From Cyclobacteriaceae bacterium (lineage in GTDB: Bacteria; Bacteroidota; Bacteroidia; Cytophagales; Cyclobacteriaceae): DNA of 64,000 nt. Position numbers and translations under genes: made by a program. The DNA lies in the NCBI GenBank assembly GCA_028284125.1, contig JANQSI010000016.1, positions 233,109-297,108 of the forward strand. The letters run 5' to 3'. Positions 35,116-44,127 of the stretch are shown here, in pieces (position 1 is the stretch's first letter; every line of letters starts with the position of its first letter). Below the pieces are notes generated by a model. That model did not search any database. It saw only the letters and a program-made list of their open reading frames with translations, and had not been told where the DNA came from.

Positions 35116-35601
35116 TTAACGTTTTTGATTGAATGTTTTAAATTGATTTTCCCATTTTTTTGAATGAATGATGAATCCAATGGCGCCAGCGATCATGATT
35201 GCTGCTGAACTGATTCCCACTCCAGTGAAAAAAGGTGTTGGTAAAACCCTAGTGAATACTTCGGAAGCAAAAGCAGCGTACAAGCCAATAATTGACCAGT
35301 ACATCATGGAAAGGTGAAATACTACCCAGTTCCCTTTTCTTCTGATTGCTGGGTAGACTCCAAAAAAAAGTGTAATAGCACTCAAGACGGATCCATAATG
35401 GAAAATCCCCCACCGACCAAAGAGGTCATATAACATGAATGAAGTTCCCAGCATCAAAATCATAGAGATGACATAAGCATACCCCATCTTTCTATGCCAA
35501 GAAGTTCCTTTTCTCTTGGTGAGAACCATTGTTCCTGAGATAAGTGCAAGGAAAGCGGTGATTAAATGGACTAATCCTGTAAAGCTGTTTATTATATTCA
35601 T
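35116..35601 (-). CDS. DUF2306-type membrane protein
   Basis: A 161-residue protein with four or five membrane helices and the family-typical TSWHRKMGYAYVISM motif (~33-47). The DUF2306 family has no assigned activity; its histidine-rich helix pattern resembles cytochrome-like membrane proteins. The gene is preceded by a 17-nt operator candidate identical to that ahead of the operon, so it may start a sub-operon with the TPR and TonB-receptor genes. Confidence 0.75.
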   Translation of the reverse strand: MNIINSFTGLVHLITAFLALISGTMVLTKRKGTSWHRKMGYAYVISMILMLGTSFMLYDLFGRWGIFHYGSVLSAITLFFGVYPAIRRKGNWVVFHLSMMYWSIIGLYAAFASEVFTRVLPTPFFTGVGISSAAIMIAGAIGFIIHSKKWENQFKTFNQKR

Positions 35602-35608
35602 TTTAAAC

Positions 35609-35625
35609 TAGTTTATTTTATAAAC
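35609..35625 (-). promoter_or_regulatory. Operator candidate, copy 1 (TAGTTTATTTTATAAAC)
   Basis: A 17-nt sequence built on the palindrome GTTTAT-TTT-ATAAAC, eight bases upstream of the DUF2306 gene. It is identical to the sequence at 36539-36555. The winged-helix regulator gene lies between the two copies and is the natural candidate binder. Confidence 0.65.
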
Positions 35626-35642
35626 TTAATATTGAAAAAATT

Positions 35643-35930
35643 TTACTCGATGTACTGTTTCAAAGCATTGACATATGATTCGAAAGCCTTTATCCCAACT
35701 TTCGTAATGCTACAAGTCGTCACTGGTTTTTTCCCTTTAAAGGATTTCACAACACTTATGTACCCTGCGGTTGAAAGTTTATCTAATTGAACGCTTAGAT
35801 TGCCAGCAGTGGCACCGGTTTTTTCTTTGATGAAAACAAACTCAGCGGAATCAACTCCAATTAGCAATGACATAACGGCCAATCTTAGTTGTGAGTGAAG
35901 TAAAGGATCTAATTCATTAAACTTGCTCAC
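35643..35930 (-). CDS. Winged-helix transcriptional regulator
   Basis: A 95-residue one-domain regulator of the winged-helix DNA-binding (MarR/ArsR-like, HTH_34 type) group. The sequence LDPLLHSQLRLAVMSLL is followed by the helix-turn-helix TGATAGNLSVQLDKLSTAGYISVVK (~39-63, seen in two parts) and a wing KGKKPVTTCSITKVG. These proteins usually sit in operons with a small membrane protein, as here (14-base overlap with the upstream gene). Two identical 17-nt palindromes flanking it suggest autoregulation. Confidence 0.85.
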   Translation of the reverse strand: MSKFNELDPLLHSQLRLAVMSLLIGVDSAEFVFIKEKTGATAGNLSVQLDKLSTAGYISVVKSFKGKKPVTTCSITKVGIKAFESYVNALKQYIE

Positions 35931-36498
35931 TTTCTACCTTTTTAAGTAAGTAACCTGGAATTAAATAACCTGCCAAAATACCAACCGTTCCAACAAGATA
36001 CTGATCGATAGGAGTTAAATTGAATGCTACTATGCTAGCAACCCAAAGTGCCACCCCGCCCATAACAAGCGGTGAGAAACGCAGCATGCACCCTGAAATA
36101 AAGGTTCCTAGGCCAGCAAAAGTCAGAATTATTGCATTCAAGGTGTAACTAACTTCATTCAAGAAGAACAAGATGATTAACACACTAATCATTACTCCTA
36201 ACCAAAGGAGACCATATACACTGTCCAAATGACTTTTAATTTGTGCTCGCTTCCTTTTTCTCGCGCTATACCACATGGAAGCAATTGCTGCTGGGATAGT
36301 CAAAACCCATACAATATAAGGGTGCTCATAAAGTTCATATTTGCCAATGACATAATGCCCCAAATTAGCAAGCATTACTACCCATCCCCACAATAAAAAA
36401 TAAAAACTTCCTCCTCGAGCCAAATTTCTTTTCGCTTGAGTGATCATATTGGAGATCAACTCTAAGCTCTCATCTTTCGATAATTCTTTTTCGCTCAT
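35917..36498 (-). CDS. Membrane protein paired with the winged-helix regulator
   Basis: A 193-residue protein with a soluble N-terminal ~25 residues and five or six membrane helices, including FYFLLWGWVVMLANLG, a basic SARKRKRAQIKSH loop (~80-92) and LGVMISVLIILFFL. The function is unknown. In Bacteroidota, similar proteins precede winged-helix regulators. First gene of the operon, with an operator candidate 41 bases upstream of its ATG. Confidence 0.75.
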   Translation of the reverse strand: MSEKELSKDESLELISNMITQAKRNLARGGSFYFLLWGWVVMLANLGHYVIGKYELYEHPYIVWVLTIPAAIASMWYSARKRKRAQIKSHLDSVYGLLWLGVMISVLIILFFLNEVSYTLNAIILTFAGLGTFISGCMLRFSPLVMGGVALWVASIVAFNLTPIDQYLVGTVGILAGYLIPGYLLKKVESEQV

Positions 36499-36538
36499 AA
36501 TTCTAATTTTTTACTAAGTATACGATACAATTATAAAT

Positions 36539-36555
36539 TAGTTTATTTTATAAAC
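36539..36555 (-). promoter_or_regulatory. Operator candidate, copy 2 (TAGTTTATTTTATAAAC)
   Basis: Identical 17-nt copy of the sequence at 35609-35625, here 41 bases upstream of the first gene of the operon, where it could overlap the promoter. Confidence 0.65.
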
Positions 36556-36572
36556 CAAATTTAAATAAAAAA

Positions 36573-36592
36573 GGAGCACCATGAGATGCTCC
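36573..36592 (-). terminator. Intrinsic terminator of clpC
   Basis: GGAGCA-ccatgaga-TGCTCC. On the minus strand it is followed by TTTTTTA and lies seven bases past the clpC stop. Confidence 0.8.
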
Positions 36593-36598
36593 TGTATT

Positions 36599-39166
36599 CT
36601 AATCTTCTTTTTTATCTGTTGTCTTACTCGCTCTTTTCTTCTTCAATCGGATGGTTAACTCTTCTCCCTTACCATCCCATTCAGCAACGAGCGTATCTCC
36701 CTCAACTATTTCTCCTTTCAAAATCTCCTCAGCCACTGGATCTTCCAAGTGTTTTTGGATAGCTCGCGCAAGAGGTCTTGCACCATACTGTGGATCATAT
36801 CCTTTATCAGCTAAGAATTCTTTCGCCTTCTTAGAAAGCTCAACCTTGTAACCCAGGTCAGTAATTCTGACAAATAGTTTTTGAAGTGTAATGTCTATGA
36901 TTTCGAAAATGTGATCCTTCTCCAATGAATTGAAAATCACAACGTCATCCAGCCTGTTTAAGAACTCAGGACTAAATGTTTTCTTCAGTGCATTTTGAAT
37001 CGTGGATTTCATGATCTCATCCATGCTATCCTTCTTGCTTTGCGTCGCAAAACCAATTCCCGCGCCAAAATCTTTCAAATCTCTAACCCCAATATTAGAA
37101 GTCATGATAATAATCGTATTTCGAAAATCTACTTTTCGCCCCAATCCATCAGTCAACACGCCATCATCTAGTACTTGCAATAAAATATTGAATACATCTG
37201 GGTGCGCTTTTTCAATTTCGTCAAGCAACACCACACTGTATGGTTTTCTTCTTACTTTCTCGGTAAGTTGTCCACCTTCTTCGTAACCAACATATCCCGG
37301 AGGCGCTCCAACCAATCGTGAGACAGAGAATTTCTCCATATACTCACTCATATCGATTCGTACCAGGGAATCTTCTTTATCAAAAAGAAATGAAGAAAGT
37401 ACTTTGGCCATTTCCGTTTTACCTACTCCTGTTGGGCCTAGGAAAACAAACGATCCAATTGGTTTCTTAGGATCCTTCAAACCAACTCTGGTTCGTTGGA
37501 TTGCCTTAGACAATTTCTTAATAGCCTCCTCCTGACCAATTACACTTCCGCTTAACTCCTCGTTCATTTTCAGCAATTTGGAACCTTCGTTTTGTGCAAT
37601 TCGCTTTGTAGGAATTCCTGTCATCATTGCAATGACATCCGCTACATTATCCTCAGCTACTTCGTATCGCTTCGTTTTTGTTTCTTCTTCCCATCTCGCT
37701 TTCTCATCCTCCAACTGCGCGATTAATTTTTTCTCCTTATCTCTAAGTTGTGCCGCCTCTTCATATTTCTGGCTCTTAACCACTCGATTCTTTTCTTTCT
37801 TCACATCTTCAATCTGCTCTTCCAAATCGGTGATTATTGAAGGCACGTTAATATTATTGATATGAACGCGAGCACCAGCTTCATCAAGCACATCGATCGC
37901 CTTATCAGGCAAGAATCGATCGCTTATATATCTATCCGAAAGTGTCACACACGCATTCACCGCGTCATCCGTGTAATTCACGTGGTGATGACTCTCGTAC
38001 TTTTCTTTGATATTTTGAAGGATCTGCAATGTTTCTTCAGGAGAAGTTGCATCTACCATTACCATCTGGAACCTTCGTGCCAACGCTCCATCCTTCTCGA
38101 TGTATTGTCGATACTCGTCAAGAGTTGTCGCACCGATACATTGGATTTCTCCTCTCGCTAGCGCTGGCTTAAACATATTGGAAGCATCCAATGAACCAGA
38201 AGCTCCTCCAGCTCCTACAATCGTATGTAGCTCATCAATGAAAAGAATTACTTCTGGCGATTTCTCAATCTCGTTCATCACCGCTTTCATTCGCTCTTCA
38301 AACTGACCTCTGTATTTGGTGCCAGCCACTAATGAAGCTAGATCCAGCGTTACCACACGTTTTCCAAAAAGTATTCTGGATACTTTTTTCTGAACAATTC
38401 TTAAGGCTAGGCCTTCTGCAATTGCCGTTTTGCCTACGCCGGGCTCGCCAATGAGAATTGGATTATTCTTTTTTCTTCTACTTAAAACCTGAGCAACTCG
38501 CTCAATTTCTTTTTCACGACCGATGATCGGGTCCAGCTTGTCTTCTTCTGCAAGCTTGGTTAGATCTCTTCCGAAATTATCTAGTACTGGAGTTCTGGAT
38601 TTTTCACTTCCTTTCGATTCCTTACCCGTTCCCATTGATTTACCCGAACCACGCGAGCCACTAGAATATAGCTGATCGCCTTCATCATCCGGATCGTCAG
38701 TATCTGCTGAAGCTGCTGGATTTTCTGTCTGATACTCCAGCATTTCTTTTACTAAATCGTAGTTGATCTCGAATTTCTCAAGAATCTGGGTCGCGAGATT
38801 ATCTTCATCTCTCAATATAGATAGGAGAAGATGCTCGGTTCCGATCAAAGCACTTTTAAATATTTTGGCCTCTAAATATGTGATCTTCAGTACTTTTTCT
38901 GATTGCCTGGTCAACGGAATATTTGCCAGGTTCTTCACATTGCTGGTCGAAGTTCCTTTAGTCGCCTGCTCAATAGCAGATCTCAATTCTTTCATTGTAA
39001 GGCCCAACTTTTTCATGACACTTACAGCTACCCCTTCTCCCTCTCGGATCATTCCCAACAACAGGTGTTCTGTACCGATGTAATCATGACCCAAACGGAG
39101 TGCTTCTTCTCTACTCAATGAGATGACTTCTTTTACTCTGTTTGAAAATTTTGCCTCTTTTGACAT
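36599..39166 (-). CDS. clpC: ATP-dependent Clp protease ATP-binding subunit ClpC
   Basis: An 855-residue class-1 Clp/HSP100 unfoldase. A double Clp N-domain (~1-145; repeated EHLLLGMI and EHLLLSIL) is followed by a Ser/Gly-rich linker, a first AAA+ module ([23 protein letters not shown]), a UVR-like middle domain ([16 protein letters not shown]), a second AAA+ module ([25 protein letters not shown]) and a C-terminal D2-small domain. It feeds unfolded substrates to ClpP in the cytoplasm. It has its own terminator. Upstream, TACGTTTA on the minus strand is one base off the -7 consensus. Confidence 0.96.
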   Translation of the reverse strand: MSKEAKFSNRVKEVISLSREEALRLGHDYIGTEHLLLGMIREGEGVAVSVMKKLGLTMKELRSAIEQATKGTSTSNVKNLANIPLTRQSEKVLKITYLEAKIFKSALIGTEHLLLSILRDEDNLATQILEKFEINYDLVKEMLEYQTENPAASADTDDPDDEGDQLYSSGSRGSGKSMGTGKESKGSEKSRTPVLDNFGRDLTKLAEEDKLDPIIGREKEIERVAQVLSRRKKNNPILIGEPGVGKTAIAEGLALRIVQKKVSRILFGKRVVTLDLASLVAGTKYRGQFEERMKAVMNEIEKSPEVILFIDELHTIVGAGGASGSLDASNMFKPALARGEIQCIGATTLDEYRQYIEKDGALARRFQMVMVDATSPEETLQILQNIKEKYESHHHVNYTDDAVNACVTLSDRYISDRFLPDKAIDVLDEAGARVHINNINVPSIITDLEEQIEDVKKEKNRVVKSQKYEEAAQLRDKEKKLIAQLEDEKARWEEETKTKRYEVAEDNVADVIAMMTGIPTKRIAQNEGSKLLKMNEELSGSVIGQEEAIKKLSKAIQRTRVGLKDPKKPIGSFVFLGPTGVGKTEMAKVLSSFLFDKEDSLVRIDMSEYMEKFSVSRLVGAPPGYVGYEEGGQLTEKVRRKPYSVVLLDEIEKAHPDVFNILLQVLDDGVLTDGLGRKVDFRNTIIIMTSNIGVRDLKDFGAGIGFATQSKKDSMDEIMKSTIQNALKKTFSPEFLNRLDDVVIFNSLEKDHIFEIIDITLQKLFVRITDLGYKVELSKKAKEFLADKGYDPQYGARPLARAIQKHLEDPVAEEILKGEIVEGDTLVAEWDGKGEELTIRLKKKRASKTTDKKED

Positions 39167-39289
39167 ATATGTCTGAGTTTCGCTTTTAAAAATAAACGTA
39201 TTACCTAAAAATATTTAGCGTATAGGGTGAAAAAACAAGCGCTGTTCCAGATTTGTTCATTTAGGATTCAGTTTTGTCTAAAAAGAATC

Positions 39290-39919
39290 CTAATCTCTTA
39301 TTTCCATTGACGAGGCTGATAATATTTCATCAGCTCTGGGGCCTTCGCACATGATCAAATCTATGATACTTAGGTTAGCAGCAAAACTATTGCCAAAAAG
39401 TTGAGAATAGGCTATCGGGTGATAGATATTTCGATCAGAAAAGTCAATTTTCGGGTGAATGTCGTTTCTAAAATCTACATTTTCGATTTCAGCATCTTTT
39501 TGATAAGTGTCAGTGAAGTCGATTTCTACTTTCCAATCCAGCAATTTGAAGCAAAGTGATAGAAACTTCATGTTGATATCTAATAGATATTCATTCCTTT
39601 GTTCCCAGATCTTTTTGAATTCCTGTGCAAAAAATTCAAAGAAAGGAGCCTTACCATATGAAGAATAAATGGCTCCCCAATGATCTTTTACCCAGCGCTG
39701 CGTGTAGTCAACTTTTACATCTTTAATGATTGTTCTATTGGAATAACTGAGAGGAATGTTGAGAGATAAAACCTTATTGGAACCAAGTATGTAAGTCCGA
39801 TTTCTGTACGTCTGTTTTTGGAAATTTTCATGAATTTCAAAGACTACTTCCTTCGAGTTTCTAAGCAAACAGAAATACTCAAGACATCCCAGGTAGTGAG
39901 GTTCTATTAGCAGCTTCAT
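39290..39919 (-). CDS. WbqC-like family protein
   Basis: A 209-residue protein with the WbqC signature. It starts [17 protein letters not shown] (PxYLP-like), has [20 protein letters not shown] (~36-55) and the central [25 protein letters not shown] block (~70-94). WbqC proteins occur in O-antigen and other surface-sugar loci and are thought to modify amino sugars; the activity is poorly established. It overlaps the upstream YciO-like gene by four bases. Confidence 0.85.
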   Translation of the reverse strand: MKLLIEPHYLGCLEYFCLLRNSKEVVFEIHENFQKQTYRNRTYILGSNKVLSLNIPLSYSNRTIIKDVKVDYTQRWVKDHWGAIYSSYGKAPFFEFFAQEFKKIWEQRNEYLLDINMKFLSLCFKLLDWKVEIDFTDTYQKDAEIENVDFRNDIHPKIDFSDRNIYHPIAYSQLFGNSFAANLSIIDLIMCEGPRADEILSASSMEIRD

Positions 39920-40542
39920 CCAATAATGTTCACGTCTCCCAATCCTTCCCTAACAACTTCAGGATAACCTCCTATGCAATCTATAATGGTGCTCGGCTCT
40001 ACATTTCCATACCCGCCGTTTATGATTAAGTCAACTTTGTTTTTGAATTCATCAAAAATGATTTCCGGATCGGTGGCATAGTCGTGAATCTCGTCATCAT
40101 GGATGGAGGTTGTAATAATTGGATTTCCAAGTTCTTTGACTATTTCTCTTGGAATATTATTGTCTGGAATTCTGATCCCGACTGTTTTCTTTTTGGCACT
40201 TAAAATCTTAGGAACCTTGGATGAAGCCTGCAGGATAAAAGTGTAAGCCCCAGGAAGTGCCTTCTTCATCAGTTTAAAAGTAGGTGTATCGAGCTGGCGA
40301 GCGTATTCTGAAATATGACTTAGATCATAACATATGAAAGAAAGGTTCATCCCTTTTGTGTTTCCTCCTTTCACTGATTTTAATCGATCAATTGCTTTTT
40401 GATTAAAGATATCACATCCCAGACCATACACCGTGTCCGTTGGGTAAATGATTAATCCCCCATTTCTCAATACGCTTACTGCTCTTTCAATTTTCTTTTG
40501 TTCTGGGTTTTCAGGGTATATACGAAGAAATTCTGCTGCCAT
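39916..40542 (-). CDS. YciO-like member of the Sua5/YrdC family
   Basis: A 208-residue YrdC-fold protein. Sua5/YrdC proteins make threonylcarbamoyl-AMP for the tRNA t6A modification. Sequence details match the YciO branch: [14 protein letters not shown] at the start, [15 protein letters not shown] (~32-46), [17 protein letters not shown] (~85-101), GAYTFIL and the ending VVREGLGDV. YciO's own role is less certain than that of TsaC, so annotation as a t6A enzyme is tentative. It is coupled to the WbqC-like gene by a four-base overlap. Confidence 0.85.
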   Translation of the reverse strand: MAAEFLRIYPENPEQKKIERAVSVLRNGGLIIYPTDTVYGLGCDIFNQKAIDRLKSVKGGNTKGMNLSFICYDLSHISEYARQLDTPTFKLMKKALPGAYTFILQASSKVPKILSAKKKTVGIRIPDNNIPREIVKELGNPIITTSIHDDEIHDYATDPEIIFDEFKNKVDLIINGGYGNVEPSTIIDCIGGYPEVVREGLGDVNIIG

Positions 40543-40665
40543 AGCTTAAGATTACATGACTTCTTTTAGGTGCTCTACTTGTTTAAAATGACCTTTTTAA
40601 AAATAATTCGTTCGATTCAATCAAATTACTTAATTCTGAAGCAGCAAGCTAGAGCTAGATTATCT

Positions 40666-40673
40666 TAATTTTG
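40666..40673 (+). promoter_or_regulatory. -7 box TAATTTTG for the inositol-phosphate synthase gene
   Basis: Perfect TAnnTTTG match 30 bases upstream of the ATG at 40704. Its position argues against the longer in-frame start (TTG at 40671), which would overlap the box. Confidence 0.5.
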
Positions 40674-40703
40674 CGGCTGCTTAATAAATTTTACCAACTT
40701 CAT

Positions 40704-42020
40704 ATGTCAGAAAAAAGATCGATTCAGGAGCCAACAGGAAAACTCGGAATACTCACACCGGGAATGGGGGCCGTTTCTACAACCTTCATGGCTGGTGTAC
40801 TTAGCATCAGAAAAGGGCTTTCTGAACCAATTGGATCTCTTACTCAGATGGGTACTATCCGTCTTGGGAAGAGAACTGAAAATAGAAACCCACTAATCAA
40901 AGATTTTGTCCCATTAGCTGCACTTGAAGATGTTGTGCTTGGAGGTTGGGACATTTTCGAGGACAATGCCTACGAAGCAGCTTGTCACGCGGAAGTGCTT
41001 GACCGACGGTTGCTTGATGAGCTAAAAGATGAGCTTGAACAAATCAAACCGATGAAAGCTGTCTTCGACAAGAAATACGTCAAACGACTTGAGGGTAGCC
41101 ATGTAAAACAAGCTTCTAACAAGATGGAGTTGGCAGAGGCATTGATGGAAGACATTGAAAACTTCAAGAAAGAAAATGGATGTGATCGAGTCGTGATGGT
41201 CTGGTGCGGATCGACAGAAATTTATATTGAAGAAGGAGAGGTTCATTCAACCGTAGAGAAACTTGAAGAAGGATTGCGGAACAATCATCCTGACATTGCG
41301 CCAAGCATGATCTATGCCTATGCGGCTGCTAAAATGGGAATTCCATACGCCAATGGGGCTCCTAACCTTTCTTGTGATGTAGACGCAATGGTAGAATTGG
41401 CCAAGCAAACTGGTGCGCCAATCGCTGGCAAAGATTTTAAGACAGGACAGACGTTGATGAAGACCATTCTAGCTCCTGGCTTAAAAGCAAGGTCATTAGG
41501 AATCGATGGATGGTTTTCAACCAATATTCTTGGAAACAGAGATGGTGAGGTTCTAGATGATCCTGACAACTTCAAAACCAAGGAGGTATCAAAACTTGGT
41601 GTTTTGGAACAGGTTCTTGAGCCTGAGTTACATCCTAAATTGTATGGTGATCTTTACCATAAAGTGAGAATAAACTACTACCCACCTCGTGGTGATGACA
41701 AAGAAGGCTGGGATAATATTGACATCAAAGGATGGCTTGGATATAAAATGCAGATCAAGGTTGATTTCCTATGTAAGGATTCAATTCTAGCCGCGCCTCT
41801 AGTTTTGGATCTGGCTTTATTCCTTGATTTAGCCAAAAGAGCTGAAATGAAAGGTGGTATTCAGGAATGGCTTTCGTTCTATCTCAAGTCTCCACAAGCG
41901 CTGAAGGGACTGAAGCCACAACACGACATTTTTGTTCAGTTGATGAAATTGAAGAATACGTTGAGATACCTGGCTGGTGAAGATTTGATTACCAACCTTG
42001 GTTTAGATTACTACGATTGA
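40704..42020 (+). CDS. ino1: myo-Inositol-1-phosphate synthase
   Basis: A 438-residue NAD-dependent isomerase turning glucose-6-phosphate into inositol-1-phosphate. It has the glycine-rich GILTPGMGAVSTTFMAG near the N-terminus, VVMVWCGSTEIY (~161-172), MGIPYANGAPNLSCDVD and the core GAPIAGKDFKTGQTLMKTILAPGL (split at ~240-263), where the catalytic lysine pair lies. I start at ATG 40704 (MSEKRSIQEP) because a -7 box covers the longer start. It is the first gene in a lipid-related region and supplies inositol phosphate. A bidirectional terminator separates it from the nucleotidyltransferase gene. Confidence 0.92.
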   Translation: MSEKRSIQEPTGKLGILTPGMGAVSTTFMAGVLSIRKGLSEPIGSLTQMGTIRLGKRTENRNPLIKDFVPLAALEDVVLGGWDIFEDNAYEAACHAEVLDRRLLDELKDELEQIKPMKAVFDKKYVKRLEGSHVKQASNKMELAEALMEDIENFKKENGCDRVVMVWCGSTEIYIEEGEVHSTVEKLEEGLRNNHPDIAPSMIYAYAAAKMGIPYANGAPNLSCDVDAMVELAKQTGAPIAGKDFKTGQTLMKTILAPGLKARSLGIDGWFSTNILGNRDGEVLDDPDNFKTKEVSKLGVLEQVLEPELHPKLYGDLYHKVRINYYPPRGDDKEGWDNIDIKGWLGYKMQIKVDFLCKDSILAAPLVLDLALFLDLAKRAEMKGGIQEWLSFYLKSPQALKGLKPQHDIFVQLMKLKNTLRYLAGEDLITNLGLDYYD

Positions 42021-42042
42021 TCTTAACCCGCCAGAAAAAATT

Positions 42043-42075
42043 AATCCTTGTTGAGCTATCGGCAAGGATTTTTTT
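42043..42075. terminator. Bidirectional intrinsic terminator
   Basis: AATCCTTG (42043-42050) pairs with CAAGGATT (42063-42070), with a T-run on the plus side (42069-42075) and an A-run (42035-42040) giving a U-tract on the minus side. It serves both the inositol-phosphate synthase gene and the convergent nucleotidyltransferase gene. Confidence 0.8.
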
Positions 42076-42835
42076 ATAGCCTGTCGTCAGAGATTAATTT
42101 CAGCGTGCCCTCTAAATCATCAGGGTTATCGACATCATTCCAGGTGAATCCCGGAATCGGAGTAACTCTTGCCTGATCAGAATTGATGAGATCCGTGACC
42201 ATATCAGAAATAGTGAATCTATTTTCAGAGAAACAATTCTGTAAAACTTCGAACACTGAAGCTTTCAGTCGGAAAAGTCCAGTATCGTAGTGATTGTATT
42301 TTTCTATGGTTTTACCAATCGCCTTTATTCGATTGCTATCTCCTACATCGACCTTGGTCACATCATCTATGTCAATGTGCTTGTTCATTTCACTTGGAAC
42401 GTCGACAGCTAATTGAAGGTCAGACTCGAGTGCAGCACTTTTGGAAATAAATGACTCCACAAATCCCTCTTCGAAAATGTGATCTCCCATCGTCATGAAG
42501 AAATCTCCTATTTCTTTCTCACTTACCCATGTTTCAGCCTTTGATACGGAGAAGCCATTTTCCAAATCGTAGCGATCGTTATGCTTCGTTGAAACATTTA
42601 CCTGGTGTAATTCTCTTAACTCAACAAGTTCTTTCTCAATGGATTCAGCCTGGTAGCCAGTTATAACACAAAAATTTTCAACACCATAAGATTTGAAAAT
42701 TCTCAAATGTCTTGAAAGTAGCGACTCACCAGCAACTTTAAGCAAGCTTTTGGGTTTGCCTGTATCCAAACGGGTATTTCTCCCTGCTGCTAGTATTAAA
42801 CAATTCAAATCAAAACTTTTGACACGAAAGTACAA
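42074..42835 (-). CDS. Nucleotidyltransferase, candidate inositol-1-phosphate cytidylyltransferase
   Basis: A 253-residue NTP_transferase-fold protein. LNCLILAAGRNTRLDTGKPKSLLKVAG is the nucleotide-binding start (seen across ~10-36), MTMGDHIFEE (~115-124) holds the metal-binding Asp, and WNDVDNPDDL is the second metal motif. It resembles the cytidylyltransferase part of archaeal inositol-1-phosphate enzymes and sits beside the inositol-phosphate synthase gene, so CDP-inositol formation is plausible but inferred. The longest frame starts at TTG 42835; a TTG at 42808 would start right before the LILAAG strand and fits the family better. Alternative: a sugar-phosphate nucleotidyltransferase. Confidence 0.75.
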   Translation of the reverse strand: MYFRVKSFDLNCLILAAGRNTRLDTGKPKSLLKVAGESLLSRHLRIFKSYGVENFCVITGYQAESIEKELVELRELHQVNVSTKHNDRYDLENGFSVSKAETWVSEKEIGDFFMTMGDHIFEEGFVESFISKSAALESDLQLAVDVPSEMNKHIDIDDVTKVDVGDSNRIKAIGKTIEKYNHYDTGLFRLKASVFEVLQNCFSENRFTISDMVTDLINSDQARVTPIPGFTWNDVDNPDDLEGTLKLISDDRL

Positions 42836-42909
42836 TGAAGCAAGGAAACGTGAATTAAAATTTTCACTTTGATTTCCTTATTTATGAATTCTTTAAGAGG
42901 CAATTCATC

Positions 42910-42917
42910 TAAATTTG
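42910..42917 (+). promoter_or_regulatory. -7 box TAAATTTG for the SPT-like gene
   Basis: Perfect TAnnTTTG match ending four bases before the ATG at 42922. Another case where the start codon would be at the transcript's 5' end. Confidence 0.5.
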
Positions 42918-42921
42918 CGCC

Positions 42922-44127
42922 ATGGGAGATATTTTAAAAAATAGGTTTTCTTCATTCACCGAGGCGGAAGAAACCAAGAAGCGTGGGCTTTATTCATTTT
43001 TTAGAACTTTTGAATCTAAGCAAGAAACGAATGTTCGGGTAAATGGGAAGGACCTTCTAATGTTTGGCTCAAATAGTTATTTGGGATTAACCACACACCC
43101 CAAAGTCATTGAGGCTTCCATGGAAGCCATTCGTAAATATGGATCTAGCTGTTCGGGCTCAAGGTTCTTGAACGGAACTACAGATCTCCATGTGGAGTTG
43201 GAAGAACGGCTCGCAAAATTCATTGGGAAAGAAGAAGTGTTGGTTTTCAGTACAGGTTTCCAGGTAAACTTAGGAACTATACCCACTGTCGCAACACAAG
43301 GCGACACGATCTTAATCGATCGACTTAGTCATGCTTCCATTTATGAAGGATCAAGATTATCAGATGCTTCCACGATTGTTTTCCGACACAACGACATGAA
43401 CTCCCTGGAGCGAAAACTCCAAAAACTTGGCGACCAAAACTTAAGATTGATCATCATGGATGGTGTTTTTAGCATGGAGGGAAACATTGCCAAACTCCCA
43501 GAGATTGTTGATCTCGCAAAAAAATACGATGCTATTATTCTTTGTGATGATGCACATGCCGTCGGTGTAATGGGTGAGAATGGAAGAGGAACAGCAAATC
43601 ATTTTGGACTAACAGATGAAGTTGATCTGATTGGTGGAACATTTAGTAAATCATTCGCTTCTCTTGGTGGCTACATGGCTGGAAACAGAGAAACCATGCA
43701 ATACATCAAACATCACTCTCGCTCGCTGATTTTTAGTGCAAGCATGACGCCTGCCTCCACTGCCGCAACACTTGCTGCTCTGGACATCATGGAGTCAGAT
43801 GATTCGCTTCGCTTAAAACTTTGGGAAAACACCAATCACGCACTCGCACGATTTAGAGATGAAGGTTTTGATATCGGAGATACTGAAACGCCAATCATTC
43901 CTGTTTATATCAGGGACAATGAAAAGACCTACAAAATCACAGCTAGACTTTTTGAGGAAGGTGTATTTGTAAATCCTGTTGTGGCTCCTGCGGTGGCTCC
44001 TGCAGATTCATTATTCAGATTCTCATTAATGGCATCACATACCATTGAACAAATTGATCAAGCAATTGATCAGATAATTAAGGTTGCCAACGAACTTGAA
44101 ATCAAGCTACACGACAAAGTCGCATAA
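42922..44127 (+). CDS. spt: Serine palmitoyltransferase-like alpha-oxoamine synthase
   Basis: A 401-residue PLP enzyme of the alpha-oxoamine synthase family, which condenses an amino acid with an acyl thioester. It has LSHASIYEG (His137), CDDAHAVGVMG (Asp210) and the lysine motif GGTFSKSFASLGGY (Lys243). Among family members (glycine C-acetyltransferase, AONS, SPT, cysteate acyltransferase), Bacteroidota SPT has this GTFSKSxASLGG form. The neighbouring reductase and ceramide-synthase-like genes support sphingoid-base synthesis. A cysteate acyltransferase making sulfonolipid is the main alternative. It heads a tightly packed operon: the next gene starts one base after its stop. Confidence 0.85.
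   Translation: MGDILKNRFSSFTEAEETKKRGLYSFFRTFESKQETNVRVNGKDLLMFGSNSYLGLTTHPKVIEASMEAIRKYGSSCSGSRFLNGTTDLHVELEERLAKFIGKEEVLVFSTGFQVNLGTIPTVATQGDTILIDRLSHASIYEGSRLSDASTIVFRHNDMNSLERKLQKLGDQNLRLIIMDGVFSMEGNIAKLPEIVDLAKKYDAIILCDDAHAVGVMGENGRGTANHFGLTDEVDLIGGTFSKSFASLGGYMAGNRETMQYIKHHSRSLIFSASMTPASTAATLAALDIMESDDSLRLKLWENTNHALARFRDEGFDIGDTETPIIPVYIRDNEKTYKITARLFEEGVFVNPVVAPAVAPADSLFRFSLMASHTIEQIDQAIDQIIKVANELEIKLHDKVA

Noticed and set aside
39263..39291. AGGATTC...GAATCCT inverted repeat after the WbqC-like gene as a terminator
   Set aside because: It overlaps the stop codon and no T-run follows on the minus strand, so I do not call it a terminator.
40671..40703. Longer start of inositol-phosphate synthase at TTG 40671
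   Set aside because: It overlaps a perfect -7 box, and the extra residues do not match the family's N-terminus.
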